Positions 11,424 to 20,797 of a stretch of 64,000 nucleotides of DNA are shown piece by piece. The notes under the pieces are model-generated. The model worked only from the letters and a program-made list of their open reading frames with translations, did no database searches and had not been told where the DNA came from. The stretch is from Adiantum capillus-veneris (taxonomy: Eukaryota; Streptophyta; Polypodiopsida; Polypodiales; Pteridaceae): positions 108,474,412 through 108,538,411 of the forward strand of contig CM043963.1 in the NCBI GenBank assembly GCA_014529385.2, read 5' to 3'. A program made the translations under genes and the position numbers. Positions within the stretch are counted from its first letter, which is position 1. The number at the start of each line of letters is the position of its first letter.

Positions 11424-11683
11424 TTTGTGTCAAAATGGTGCTTTTTGGTTCCAGATAGCTTGTAGATGTGTTAATCAACAATCCTACAAAGTTTCAATGA
11501 GTTTGGAGTTATTTTGACAAAATTAGGACTAAAAATCAATTTTATGGCCTACTTTGCGTCTTTTTGGTTTTCCTTGGGTTTTCTAACTCCAATTCTCATG
11601 ATACTTGGTTCATAGGATGTGATTAACATGTGGAATGAGGCTATGCACTCAAATGTTGAAATGGATGTGAAAATCATGCTGTG

Positions 11684-11707
11684 AGACATCATACGCGTAT
11701 GATGTCT
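11684..11707. repeat. 24-bp perfect palindrome, leader B copy 5
   Basis: Identical to copy 1; 284 bp after copy 4. Leader C has no fifth copy at the matching distance. Confidence 0.95.
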
Positions 11708-12044
11708 TTTCTTGAAATGTTGGTCTTTTTGTGCAAAGAATGCTTTGTGCTAGTGCCCTAAGCCCTGCTAACTAGTTTTCAACTTAAAAAGTCATCAGTT
11801 TAGCTAAAAAGCCCCCTTATAGGCATTTCAGTCTCCGAAGTCGTCTTTTTGCCTTGGAGTTGAATTTCTTCAACTTTTCTTCTCGAGAGTTGCATTTCCA
11901 GCTCATTGGATATGTTGTGAAGCCACCTATTTGGTTGAACTTGACTTTGGCTCCCCGTTCTCCATCTTTCTCCATTTGGTTGCCCGAAAGCGTCTTTTTC
12001 ACCATCGGTAAGTGAATCAGCTTTCTTTTGGGTTTTGCTTGCAA

Positions 12045-12067
12045 ACATAAGTCATCCATGTATATTT
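12045..12067 (-). repeat. 23-bp copy of RT active-site coding sequence
   Basis: Twenty-three bases are identical to 14,466-14,488, which encode the IYMDDLC catalytic motif in element C. On the minus strand here they also read IYMDDLC inside a short open frame (12,089-11,817), but the flanking residues are not RT. Confidence 0.85.
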
Positions 12068-12384
12068 GAAGCTGCTTGTGAAGTTTCATGTCATTTGGTC
12101 GTCAATTTTAGCCGTTATGCCAAAATGACGCTTTGTGTGTCCGCCGCTGAATCGGTTGTTCCGACCTACTTTTGGTGATCCAAACCCGGAGATACTCCAT
12201 GGTTGCATTGCCCTCGATGTTGTTAAGCTTCCTGAGAATTTTTGTGTCGTTCCGACAACTTTTTTCTGTTTGCCTCTTGCAGGCTCTGTTGACCTAGGGT
12301 TTTTCCAGTCGTTCTTTCTCGAGCTTTGAGTTCTAGAAACTCATCTCCTATACTAGGGTAACCCACCTCTAAGTTCTTGCAAGG

Positions 12385-12411
12385 TTTCGTTAGGCGGTTG
12401 TGCCCCTACCT
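12385..12411 (-). other. Possible LTR-end remnant at the B/C junction
   Basis: The plus strand here, GTTAGGCGGTTGTGCCCC then CTAGCG, resembles the LTR start at 21,751 (TGTTAAGGCGGTTACGCCGCTAGCG). It sits exactly where C's integrase stops matching the family. It may be all that remains of B's 5' LTR or C's 3' LTR. I see no PBS beside it. Confidence 0.4.
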
Positions 12412-13700
12412 AGCGTTCCTATTGATGTTTTATATGCTACCCTATATGCCCATAATGTTGAATGCAACTTCTGGTCCCAGTCAGTTCTCGACTCAGATAC
12501 AATCTTCGTAAGGACCGTGCATATGGTTTTGTTTGTTGCTTCAGCTTGTCCGTTTGCTTGTGGATGATACGGGGCTGATTTCCTATGGATTACCATGAAT
12601 TCATCTAGAAGGATCTTTATCACTTCATTTATAAAATGTGTGCCTCGATCACTCACAATTTCTATTGGCAATCCATATCGTACAAAGACGTATTCATACA
12701 GAAATTGTGCCGTGGTCCTGGCATCTGCTTTTGGAGTTGCCTTTGCTTCGACCCACTTTGTTAGATAGTCTGTAGCCACAATGATGTATTGTGCATGAGT
12801 CTTATATGCAGGAGGTGAAATGGGTCCAACATAATCAATCCCCCATTTTGCAAAAGCTCTTGCCCCCATCATTGGTCTAAGCGGCATATCATCTCTTTTA
12901 AGTGGTACTTTGGTCCGCTGACAGTCATCACACCTTTTAACGTATTCCTCAGCGTCCATATGTAATGTTGGCCACCATATTCCTGCGGCTAAGACAAGTT
13001 TTGCTGTCTTATCACCTGAGAAATGGCCTCCACCTACTCCTCCATGAGCTTGCTCCAGGATTATCACATACTCAGACTCTGATGCGGAAATCCTAAGCTG
13101 GTTGTCTTTACCTCTCTTATAGAGTTGATCTCCTATTAAAGCGTACTCTCTAACTTCTGTCTCTACAGATTTCTGACGAGCTTTTGACGTTCCTTCTGGG
13201 AAAGTTCTATTTGTGAGATATTCAACAATATACTGACTCCATTCTAGAGCGATCATTATCTGATATAATGTCGAATACTCGGCTGGCGGTTTTGATGAAC
13301 ATACAATACATACAGTGATATATTCATGTACGCTTTCTTTCATTCCTGGCCAATAGACTCCCAATTGTAACAAATTCCTATATGTGTTCCTTCTTGAACA
13401 ATGAAATGCACATTCCTGAACATGTGCTTCGCGCAGATATATACTATATTCCTCAGGATTGATGCATAGTCGTAAAACATGATCATTTCCCAATTGATAC
13501 AACCTTCCTGCAACCAATTGAAGATTCTTGGATTGCTGAATAGCAATATGTTTCAGGTTGTATTCTCTTCTATCGAACTCTCCTCCGTAGGTTAATAGGT
13601 TAACGACATTTTGAGACCACCTCGGTATCATTTCTATGTTGAACAAGTACGCGTCTGGCATGTCGTCATCTACTCCTATAGGGTCTTCTCCATTCGTCAA
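12390..13700 (-). CDS. Element C integrase with duplicated HHCC zinc module, 3'-truncated
   Basis: This is a 436-residue open frame, continuous with the upstream ORF across a TGA. Residues 28-134 hold a first HHCC module (His93, His100, Cys131, Cys134). Residues 154-260 hold a second (His219, His226, Cys257, Cys260). Every landmark, including WSQ at 28 and 154, is offset by exactly 126 residues. The catalytic core follows: Asp289 (GIDYVGP), Asp351 (SDRGTHF) and Glu387 (NGQAEATNK), with correct DD35E spacing. The WAYRVAYKTSIGT motif at about 417-429 is intact, then the family match ends and seven foreign residues precede a stop, so the C-terminal domain is lost. Known integrases of this superfamily carry a single HHCC module. 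The catalytic residues are all present. Confidence 0.93.
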   Translation of the reverse strand: MTNGEDPIGVDDDMPDAYLFNIEMIPRWSQNVVNLLTYGGEFDRREYNLKHIAIQQSKNLQLVAGRLYQLGNDHVLRLCINPEEYSIYLREAHVQECAFHCSRRNTYRNLLQLGVYWPGMKESVHEYITVCIVCSSKPPAEYSTLYQIMIALEWSQYIVEYLTNRTFPEGTSKARQKSVETEVREYALIGDQLYKRGKDNQLRISASESEYVIILEQAHGGVGGGHFSGDKTAKLVLAAGIWWPTLHMDAEEYVKRCDDCQRTKVPLKRDDMPLRPMMGARAFAKWGIDYVGPISPPAYKTHAQYIIVATDYLTKWVEAKATPKADARTTAQFLYEYVFVRYGLPIEIVSDRGTHFINEVIKILLDEFMVIHRKSAPYHPQANGQAEATNKTICTVLTKIVSESRTDWDQKLHSTLWAYRVAYKTSIGTLGRGTTA

Positions 13701-16700
13701 TCACGAAAGATGATCAGCTCTAAGATGTGTTTTTCCTTTCTTTACTACTACCGTGAAGTCGAATTCCAGTAAGATAATGAACCATCTCACTATTCTCCCG
13801 GTATTGCATGGTTTATTCACTAGGTAGAGCAAGGCTTGGTGATCCGTAAAAAACACAAACTTGTTGGCTAGAAGATAATGCCGAAATTTCTTCACAGCAT
13901 AGATCATTCCTAATCCTTCTCGCTCTGCTGTGGTGTAATTCTTCTCTGCATTGTTGAGCTGTCGACTGGCGTAACAGATAGGAAAATCCATGTTTCCTTC
14001 TTCTGGCTGAGCCAGAATGCATCCTATTGCATATGCCGAAGCATCTATGTGCACATGGAATATCTTCTCCCAATCTGGTGATTTCAAGACTGGAGCAGTA
14101 ATGAGTGCCTCTTTCAATTTCTTGAATGATTCCTCACACTCCTCTGTCCATTCAAAGTTCACTATTAGCCTGTAAAGTGGTTGGCCTATTATAGCGTACA
14201 TGTAAATGAATCGTCTATAATATCCGCAATGTCCCATAAAGCTCTGTACTTGTTTCGCATTGGTTGGTTTAGGCATATCCACTATAACTTTTATCTTCTC
14301 TAAATCCGTGGATATTCCGTTTTGTGAGACAATATGTCCCAGAATTCTGCCCTGTCGGACCATAAACACACATTTCTCAGGATTGAGACAAATGCGATAT
14401 GTCCTACATTTCTCAAATACTTTTCTTAGGTGTTCTAGATGCTCATCTCTCAGTAGAGAATGTACACATAAGTCATCCATGTATATTTCGAGAAACAACC
14501 TTAAGTATTCTTTGAAAGCATGCGTCATCAGCCTCTGGAAGGTTGCGGGAGCATTGGTTAGACCAAAAGGCATAACCCGATAAGCATAAATTCCCCACTC
14601 CGTTGCAAAAGCTGTTTTATGTTGATCTTCCAGTGCTATGGCTAGCTGGTTATATCCTGAAAAACCATCAAGAAAGGAGTATACTGTTTTCCCTGATACA
14701 CGCTCTAGAACATGATCAGTTATCGGCAGGGGATAATTGTCCCTGATTGTTGCAGCCTTCACTTTCTTTAAGTTGACACACACTCGGAGTTTTCCGTTCT
14801 TCTTGGGTACCACCACAATCGGAGATACCCAATCGGTGTGTTCAATCTCGTATATGAATTCAGCTTCCATTAGCTTATCTATCTCTTCTTTGATTCGCTT
14901 AGCAAACGTATCATTATATGTGTATGGTCTCTGTCTGCTAGGCTTTGCATCTTGTTTTAGTGGGATTGTGTGTTGGCATATCGATGGGTCAACTCCCCTT
15001 AAGTCCTTATAAGACCATGCAAACACATCCCTGTACTCTCGCAGAAGACTCAAAAGTCTCTCTTCCTCGCCTGGAGACAAATCTGTGGCTATGTACACCG
15101 GTCTAGGTGTCTCACCTGGAGCTGCTAAATCAACTTTTTTTGCATCCTCCGGTCCGTCATAAGATTCGTTCGCCTTTCTCTCTCGAATAGGTTGGGTTAA
15201 TACCACCTTCCTATCCTCTATTGTGAATTTCCTGTAGTGAGAGGGAACATCCATGTTTTCCTTGATTTTGGCGTTTTCGTCCTCTCCACTCTCAATTTCT
15301 GTCGTCCAAACTTCTTTCAGAGTTTTCTTGAGCTCTCTGTACTTGTTTCTACGTTCTAACTTGGACTCCGTGTATTCTCTGTTGTGCTTGTTCTTTTCTG
15401 ATTTTTCTGTTTCAGTTTTCGTTCCATTCTTTTGAACTTGATTTCTTGAGTCTCTTTTGTCTTTTCGTAAGCTCTTTTGATCACTGCCTCTCATTCTTCC
15501 AGAAATCTTATCCTTAACACAATCTTCAGCCTTTACTAGCATTAGGAATTGATTTTTTCCTCTTATTCTAGGCATCGGATTGGTTCTAACCCCTTTTGTT
15601 TTTTTCTTTGCTCTACAGTGTTTCTGGCGTTGTTTAGTTTGGTTCGGAAAATCATAAAATCGGACATCCGTTATAGTTTCTTCGTTTCCGCTTGAATTGT
15701 CCGTTGACTCATTGTCTGCTTCATTTCCTGACTTTGGATGATTGGGAATGTCGTGAAACACCTCTTTTTCATCCTTCTTTTCCAGTGTATCGTTCTTTTC
15801 AGTTTCTTTTTCGAGTATAGTTCGCAACATGAAATACGGAACCACGTCGTACCCGTCCTTATCGCAAAATTGCGTTGTGGGACCATCTGGAATTGCACAA
15901 ACATCTAGGGTTGCTAGAATGTGTGTCCATTCTAATGGTTCAAACGTGTCCTCTGGAAAGGGTTCTCCTACATAAGTTTCGTCTTCGATAGCCCTTTTTA
16001 AAACACATTCTTCTCGTTTCAGACTTCCACATTTCGAAGCTCCACACATCCATAACTCATTGGGTTTACCTAACCAAGCTGGAAATTCGGATCCCGCCAA
16101 AGTAGCTGAATCAAACTCCTCTACCGGTGTTCGGTTCACATCTTTGTAGCTATGGTCTTTCAGGTTCACACGTGTAGTGGTTTCCATATTTCTCAAGTAT
16201 ATGTGATCGTAGCCCCAATCTTGGACCATTTTCAACTGTCTCATGAATGGTCTTCCCAATATGATATCATAGTTATTCTCCTTGGCAAAATCGACAATAG
16301 CAAAAGTATGTTCGTATTCAATGCTGCAAGAAGTCACTACAACTTTCTCTAATAACCCCATAGGTTTCTCCATGTGTCCATCTGCTAATTGGAGTTTCAA
16401 CCTAGTCTTCCTTATTGCTGGTTTCCCCCATTTTTTCCAGATTTCTTTTGTAGCAATGGCTACCCCAGCTCCGCTGTCTAGTATTGCCATCGTCTTCACT
16501 CCTTGGAAATCAACTGGTAAGGTTGTATTCCCCTCTTCACCTTTGCAATACTCTCCGACCTTGTTTAAGGGTACAGGCTTAGCGTTCTTTTGTGGCTTGC
16601 TCAGCTCCTCTATGCTCTCTTGCAATCTCGATGTTGGATCTTTTATCCCGAATTTCTCCAAGCATTTTCCTACAGTGGTCCACATATTTGGTCTTAGCCT

Positions 16701-19700
16701 CAAAAGCTCAGCTAGAGTGATAGTGCATGTCACTGGTGTTGACAAAATCTCTATCAATCCTTGCGAGTCCATGACTTTTTCTGATGAGATTTTTCGTGAG
16801 GGAAGTGCTCTAATCTCAGATTTTGCTTCATACTCTCCTAAGTATGAAGGTAAGGTTTTCAGTGAATGAGGTTTGCTCTCCATTGTTCTAACAGAGCCCC
16901 CATCTCCCCAGTAAGATTGCAGATCCAAGTCCACTTGAGATCCTGCCTCAAATTCCACTATGGGAGGATTCCTGATGTCCTTTTCCCAATTTGTCTGATT
17001 AGCTTGGCAACTTAGCTCGTTTGCAAAGTTTGCCTCTCTCACTTGTTTCCAAAATTCATTGTAATCCTCATCTTTTCCGTAAATCCTCTGTATGACTGGA
17101 TGAAGACTCTCTATCTCCTGATCGGTGGTGTTCAATACTATGCGGTCATTCTTTTGTGTATTTTCAGGCTTTTGTGCACTGGGAGTCTTTTCAGCTACCC
17201 GTGAAACGATAGTCTCTTGCTGAATTGGGTTTTCCTTCCCACAATTCATTGTTTCTTTTGGTGGTTCTAATAAGGCTTGTGCAGTCTCGATCATTCTCTG
17301 GCACATTTCAAGTCTCTGCTTTTCCAATTCCACGTTTGGGTATGTCATCCACCTCTGTTCTTGTGTTTGGTTGTTCTTTAACCTAGCTTCGTAAGCTCTC
17401 ATCAGTGCGTCCAATGGTTCGTGTACTTTGTCGACTAGCACTGATCCCCCTGAGCTTAAGCTCGTTGTTTCTTTGATACTCTTTTGTTTCGTTCTTTCCG
17501 GGCTCATCTCTCGTTTCCCGTTTTGACTCTCAAGTTTTTCTAATTTAGCTTTAGTTTGCTTTAGTTCCTCAGCTAGAATAGCGTCTTCACGTTCTTTTCT
17601 CAACTTCATGCGTGCTTTTCTAGCTTTCCATGTGTTTTTCTGACTCCGCGGTCCTTGACTAACCGCTTCAGTCGCTAACTTTCCATTCTCAGGTTCTCTA
17701 GTGGTTTTCTTAGCTTGAGCTCTAGTAACAACTTGCGTTGGTATCAGAGTTTCATTTTCAGACCCACTGCTGGTAGGAATAGTTTCTAGCATATTCAATG
17801 TCGTCTTTTGCACTTTGTTTGGATTCTTTGAACAATCCTCAATGAAGTGAGTAACCCCACACTCAGTGCAATAAGCGTTAATTCTAATGATTTCCGTATG
17901 TGGGCAAACATTCATCAGATGGTCACCTCCACACTTGTAACAGGGTCCTAGTGCTGGTCTTGGTCCCATTTGATTCGTCCTTTGTGGATAGGATGGTCTT
18001 TGTCCTGTTAACCCTCCATGAGCTATGAACATCAATGTTCTTGCGTCCAAATTGTATCTCTCTTCATCAGAAGCACTTGTAATTGTTGGTATTCCAACAT
18101 TCCCAATCATGCCCCATGGTTCTGGTTGTTTGGGTTCTTCTGGTGGGTAATACATAGTTGGAGACATGTGTGCACCAGATTCTTCATAATAGGCTTGAAC
18201 AGGCACTAAGGCTTGTTCTTCCTGATTCTCTAAGGTTGGTGCATATCTAATGCCTACTGGTCTTGCTCCTGGTAAAGGTGGTTGTTGTCCCAATACCGGT
18301 TGCGGTCTTTCTATCCCCATAGGTCCTGGTACATTTCCCGTTGGGTATCGAGGTACTGGATGTATCTGAGGTGGTGCTAATTGAGCGGGAGGTGCATACT
18401 GGCGCTCCCTTACATACCCTTTGTTGTAATAACACTCCTCTGTTGGATGATTTGTCCATTTTTGTTCAATAGCACACCATTTCAGTGTTTTTGGCAATGG
18501 TTTTTGGTATGGTGCCATCCTTTTTAGACCATCTTCTATCATTTGCTCTACATTTGGCATGGTTGTTGTTTGAACATTCTTTTTAGTGGTAGTCTCGCTC
18601 GCTACGGAGGAGGAGCTACTGGATGCAAAATCTGTATCCGCTGACACCTCTCCATAAACCGTACAGTTATCCACTAAGTACAATGCCTCTCTCGTTACTT
18701 GCTCGAAACTTGTACAAGCTTTCAAGTGCAAGTCCTTCTTGAGAGTGTCGTTCCTCAGTCCCTCAATAAAGAGAACAGATAGTCTGTCATCTTGTGGTCG
18801 TTCACGTACTGGACATCTCTCAATGTATTGTTTGAAGCGAAGTGAAGCTTCCTTCACTTTTTCGTGTTCTCTCTGTTTAAAAGCATATATTTGTGAGACC
18901 GTATTGTGCTTAATCCCTCGTTTTGAGAATTCCTCAGCAAACTCTCTTAGCAAATGGTCAATGTCATGGAATCCCCCTATGTTCATTGGTTGAAACCATG
19001 TCAATGCAGTACCTTCTAGAGTAAGACCAAATCCCTCGTATTGTGTATGGAAATCTGTTATCTGCTCAGCTCTTAAGACTTGCTTAAAGAGTGACACATG
19101 TGCATACGGATCTCCTGAACCACCATACTTCTTTGGCATACACTTGGCTACTTGAGATGGTCTCATACGTCTATGATCTGCTACCAATCTCATTACTCCT
19201 GTGTCTCGGCTAAAGCTTTCTCTAGCATCATGGACTTCATGGGTTACCCTTGTTGGTTCCTCTACCCTGAATCTACTACTGGGAGGTAAATGTGATGGTT
19301 CCGCTTCAAACCTTGGACCTGGAGTGGTATAGGTGGGGATTGGAACTGCACTACCTCGATTCGTCTCCATTGACTCTCTGGAATGTAATGATCCCATTGG
19401 TCCGAGCTTCGAGTCCCAAGGTTGACTGAAAGAGTCAGCAACCTGAGTTCTTTGTCCTCCTGTTGTCATTGAGTTTTGCACTCCAGTTGTTGGTGCTGGT
19501 CTATGTGAGCTAGAAGTAACATAATACTGATGTAGTGGTCCCCCAAAGTATGTATATCCTTCTAATTCTTTCTTGCCCATTGTTGAGTATTGCCTGCCAT
19601 ACTTATCGTAAGCAGCAATTTTCACTTCCGATCCCTCTGTGTAGGTAAAGACATAGAGTCTTTTTTTGTCTGTCAACTCTCCGGTGTAGGGTTCTTCACA

Positions 19701-20360
19701 TCTATAATAGAGATCTTGCTCCCCATTATTATATCTGTATAGCCCCACATAGATGTTATCAGTGTTGATCCTTGTAGTTTCATTCTCTCTTCTTAACCTC
19801 GCATTAGGGAAGTTCATTATTGGTGCTTTCTCCTCGAGTTCTTCATCTACTTTGGCTTTGGTGCCCATCAATCCCCACTTGTCCACAATGTTAGGGTTTA
19901 GGACTACCAAGTACATGGTACCCTCGTCATCTAGATATCTATCTCCGCTATAGCTCATAGGCACTAAGTCCTTGAACTCACTAGGTCTATCTTCTATCTT
20001 TACACAATAGCGGTCCATTCCATCTTTGTAGATCTTGGCACCTTGCTCATTGTCGTACTGGTATTTTATGAACAATAGCTTCATAGTGGCGGAAGGGTTT
20101 GATGATCCTGCTGCCATATTTTCTCTGTTGTTCCTGTTCGAGTGTTCGGTGAAAATCTCGTAAGACCTCTCCGAAGAAGTATCAGAAACACTTCCTTCAA
20201 AGATCGGCTCTAATGGTTGCACCCAACTTTGGTTTACACTTCCCTCGGTTGATATGACACTTGCTGGTTCCCCTTGTTTTGGTTGATTATTCCGGAGATT
20301 CCTGCCCAATCTCAAATTCATCAATTCCCCTAAAGGACTGTAACTTTTCCGTCTCGGCAA
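13701..20360 (-). CDS. Element C Gag-Pro-RT-RNase H polyprotein (2219 aa)
   Basis: This is a single uninterrupted frame. Residues about 385-560 are the Retrotrans_gag capsid region (LTLEGTALTWFQ, FAEEFSKRG, YIERCPVRER). Two nucleocapsid knuckles follow near residues 807-819 and 832-844, both CX2CX3HX4C, one residue shorter than the usual X4. The protease active site DSGAG is near residue 1294, with ILGRPFMRQL after it. A long charged Lys/Glu-rich spacer (about 1560-1790) separates protease and RT. RT carries WVSPIVVVPKKNGKLRVCVN, LDGFSGYNQ, MPFGLTNAPATF and the catalytic IYMDDLC near residue 1961. RNase H (VHIDASAYAIG, TAEREGLGMIYA, TDHQAL) ends the ORF at ADHLS-stop. The next in-frame codons continue the protein, so the stop is probably a recent CGA-to-TGA change. 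Confidence 0.93.
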   Translation of the reverse strand: MPRRKSYSPLGELMNLRLGRNLRNNQPKQGEPASVISTEGSVNQSWVQPLEPIFEGSVSDTSSERSYEIFTEHSNRNNRENMAAGSSNPSATMKLLFIKYQYDNEQGAKIYKDGMDRYCVKIEDRPSEFKDLVPMSYSGDRYLDDEGTMYLVVLNPNIVDKWGLMGTKAKVDEELEEKAPIMNFPNARLRRENETTRINTDNIYVGLYRYNNGEQDLYYRCEEPYTGELTDKKRLYVFTYTEGSEVKIAAYDKYGRQYSTMGKKELEGYTYFGGPLHQYYVTSSSHRPAPTTGVQNSMTTGGQRTQVADSFSQPWDSKLGPMGSLHSRESMETNRGSAVPIPTYTTPGPRFEAEPSHLPPSSRFRVEEPTRVTHEVHDARESFSRDTGVMRLVADHRRMRPSQVAKCMPKKYGGSGDPYAHVSLFKQVLRAEQITDFHTQYEGFGLTLEGTALTWFQPMNIGGFHDIDHLLREFAEEFSKRGIKHNTVSQIYAFKQREHEKVKEASLRFKQYIERCPVRERPQDDRLSVLFIEGLRNDTLKKDLHLKACTSFEQVTREALYLVDNCTVYGEVSADTDFASSSSSSVASETTTKKNVQTTTMPNVEQMIEDGLKRMAPYQKPLPKTLKWCAIEQKWTNHPTEECYYNKGYVRERQYAPPAQLAPPQIHPVPRYPTGNVPGPMGIERPQPVLGQQPPLPGARPVGIRYAPTLENQEEQALVPVQAYYEESGAHMSPTMYYPPEEPKQPEPWGMIGNVGIPTITSASDEERYNLDARTLMFIAHGGLTGQRPSYPQRTNQMGPRPALGPCYKCGGDHLMNVCPHTEIIRINAYCTECGVTHFIEDCSKNPNKVQKTTLNMLETIPTSSGSENETLIPTQVVTRAQAKKTTREPENGKLATEAVSQGPRSQKNTWKARKARMKLRKEREDAILAEELKQTKAKLEKLESQNGKREMSPERTKQKSIKETTSLSSGGSVLVDKVHEPLDALMRAYEARLKNNQTQEQRWMTYPNVELEKQRLEMCQRMIETAQALLEPPKETMNCGKENPIQQETIVSRVAEKTPSAQKPENTQKNDRIVLNTTDQEIESLHPVIQRIYGKDEDYNEFWKQVREANFANELSCQANQTNWEKDIRNPPIVEFEAGSQVDLDLQSYWGDGGSVRTMESKPHSLKTLPSYLGEYEAKSEIRALPSRKISSEKVMDSQGLIEILSTPVTCTITLAELLRLRPNMWTTVGKCLEKFGIKDPTSRLQESIEELSKPQKNAKPVPLNKVGEYCKGEEGNTTLPVDFQGVKTMAILDSGAGVAIATKEIWKKWGKPAIRKTRLKLQLADGHMEKPMGLLEKVVVTSCSIEYEHTFAIVDFAKENNYDIILGRPFMRQLKMVQDWGYDHIYLRNMETTTRVNLKDHSYKDVNRTPVEEFDSATLAGSEFPAWLGKPNELWMCGASKCGSLKREECVLKRAIEDETYVGEPFPEDTFEPLEWTHILATLDVCAIPDGPTTQFCDKDGYDVVPYFMLRTILEKETEKNDTLEKKDEKEVFHDIPNHPKSGNEADNESTDNSSGNEETITDVRFYDFPNQTKQRQKHCRAKKKTKGVRTNPMPRIRGKNQFLMLVKAEDCVKDKISGRMRGSDQKSLRKDKRDSRNQVQKNGTKTETEKSEKNKHNREYTESKLERRNKYRELKKTLKEVWTTEIESGEDENAKIKENMDVPSHYRKFTIEDRKVVLTQPIRERKANESYDGPEDAKKVDLAAPGETPRPVYIATDLSPGEEERLLSLLREYRDVFAWSYKDLRGVDPSICQHTIPLKQDAKPSRQRPYTYNDTFAKRIKEEIDKLMEAEFIYEIEHTDWVSPIVVVPKKNGKLRVCVNLKKVKAATIRDNYPLPITDHVLERVSGKTVYSFLDGFSGYNQLAIALEDQHKTAFATEWGIYAYRVMPFGLTNAPATFQRLMTHAFKEYLRLFLEIYMDDLCVHSLLRDEHLEHLRKVFEKCRTYRICLNPEKCVFMVRQGRILGHIVSQNGISTDLEKIKVIVDMPKPTNAKQVQSFMGHCGYYRRFIYMYAIIGQPLYRLIVNFEWTEECEESFKKLKEALITAPVLKSPDWEKIFHVHIDASAYAIGCILAQPEEGNMDFPICYASRQLNNAEKNYTTAEREGLGMIYAVKKFRHYLLANKFVFFTDHQALLYLVNKPCNTGRIVRWFIILLEFDFTVVVKKGKTHLRADHLS

Positions 20361-20489
20361 TTTGTTTTCCCCAAGTTTTTGTGGTCAGAATTGATCCAAA
20401 CTGACTGATACTTGGTCAATTGTTTAATCTTGTCAGTTGGACAACTTCTGTTTCATCAAGTGAGAATTTTGTCGCAGTTATGCTGAAAA

Positions 20490-20513
20490 AGACATTATAC
20501 GCGTATGATGTCT
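20490..20513. repeat. Palindrome, leader C copy 1 (one mismatch)
   Basis: Same 24 bases as in leader B except base 7, C to T. Lies 130 bp upstream of gag. Confidence 0.93.
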
Positions 20514-20773
20514 TTTTTCACAGATTTTGACTTTTTTGGTTATGCTCACTCTCAGTGGCCCCTTTATGCTCTGTTCACTCACAAAATTCAGTTTGAACTC
20601 TGTTTGAGCAAGTTATGGCTAATTTAGGCTTTTCTTGGCAATTTTCCGCTTTTGACTTGTTTTTTGGGTCAATTGTGATCCAAATGGGATGAAACTTGAA
20701 ATATAACCTCTAGACAGCTATTACAATGGATCTGTGTTAGCAAAGTATCAAAATATGTCCAAAATTAGGTCAA

Positions 20774-20797
20774 AGACATCATACGCGTATGATGTGT
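20774..20797. repeat. Palindrome, leader C copy 2 (one mismatch)
   Basis: Same 24 bases except base 23, C to G. Confidence 0.93.

Larger units (their letters stand above)
10552..12384 (-). other. Element B leader with five palindromes
   Basis: This is non-coding sequence upstream of B's gag. It contains five copies of one 24-bp palindrome (10,697, 10,980, 11,115, 11,400 and 11,684) spaced 283, 135, 285 and 284 bp. Between palindromes the sequence is only faintly repetitive. From about 11,760 to 12,384 I find no palindrome and no clear PBS. That part includes a 23-bp exact match to the RT catalytic region of element C (12,045-12,067). Open frames at 11,800-12,089 are short and unconvincing. 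Confidence 0.7.
5130..12411 (-). mobile_element. Ty3/gypsy retrotransposon B, Tat-like with dual RNase H, decayed
   Basis: On the minus strand the order is leader with five palindromes (about 12,384-10,552), gag (10,551-9309), protease and RT start (9219-7927), RT (7882-7280), RNase H plus a second archaeal-type RNase H (7352-6417), and integrase (6404-5226). A second RNase H between the retroviral-type RNase H and the integrase is the hallmark of the Tat/Ogre lineage of plant Ty3/gypsy elements. Frameshifts and stops interrupt every domain. No complete LTR is visible: the 3' side is cut about 95 bp after the integrase by LTR A, and the 5' side merges with the broken end of element C's integrase near 12,385-12,411. 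Confidence 0.78.

Noticed and set aside
16282-16869. 195-codon frame on the plus strand
   Set aside because: Antisense shadow of element C's intact polyprotein; no domain features.
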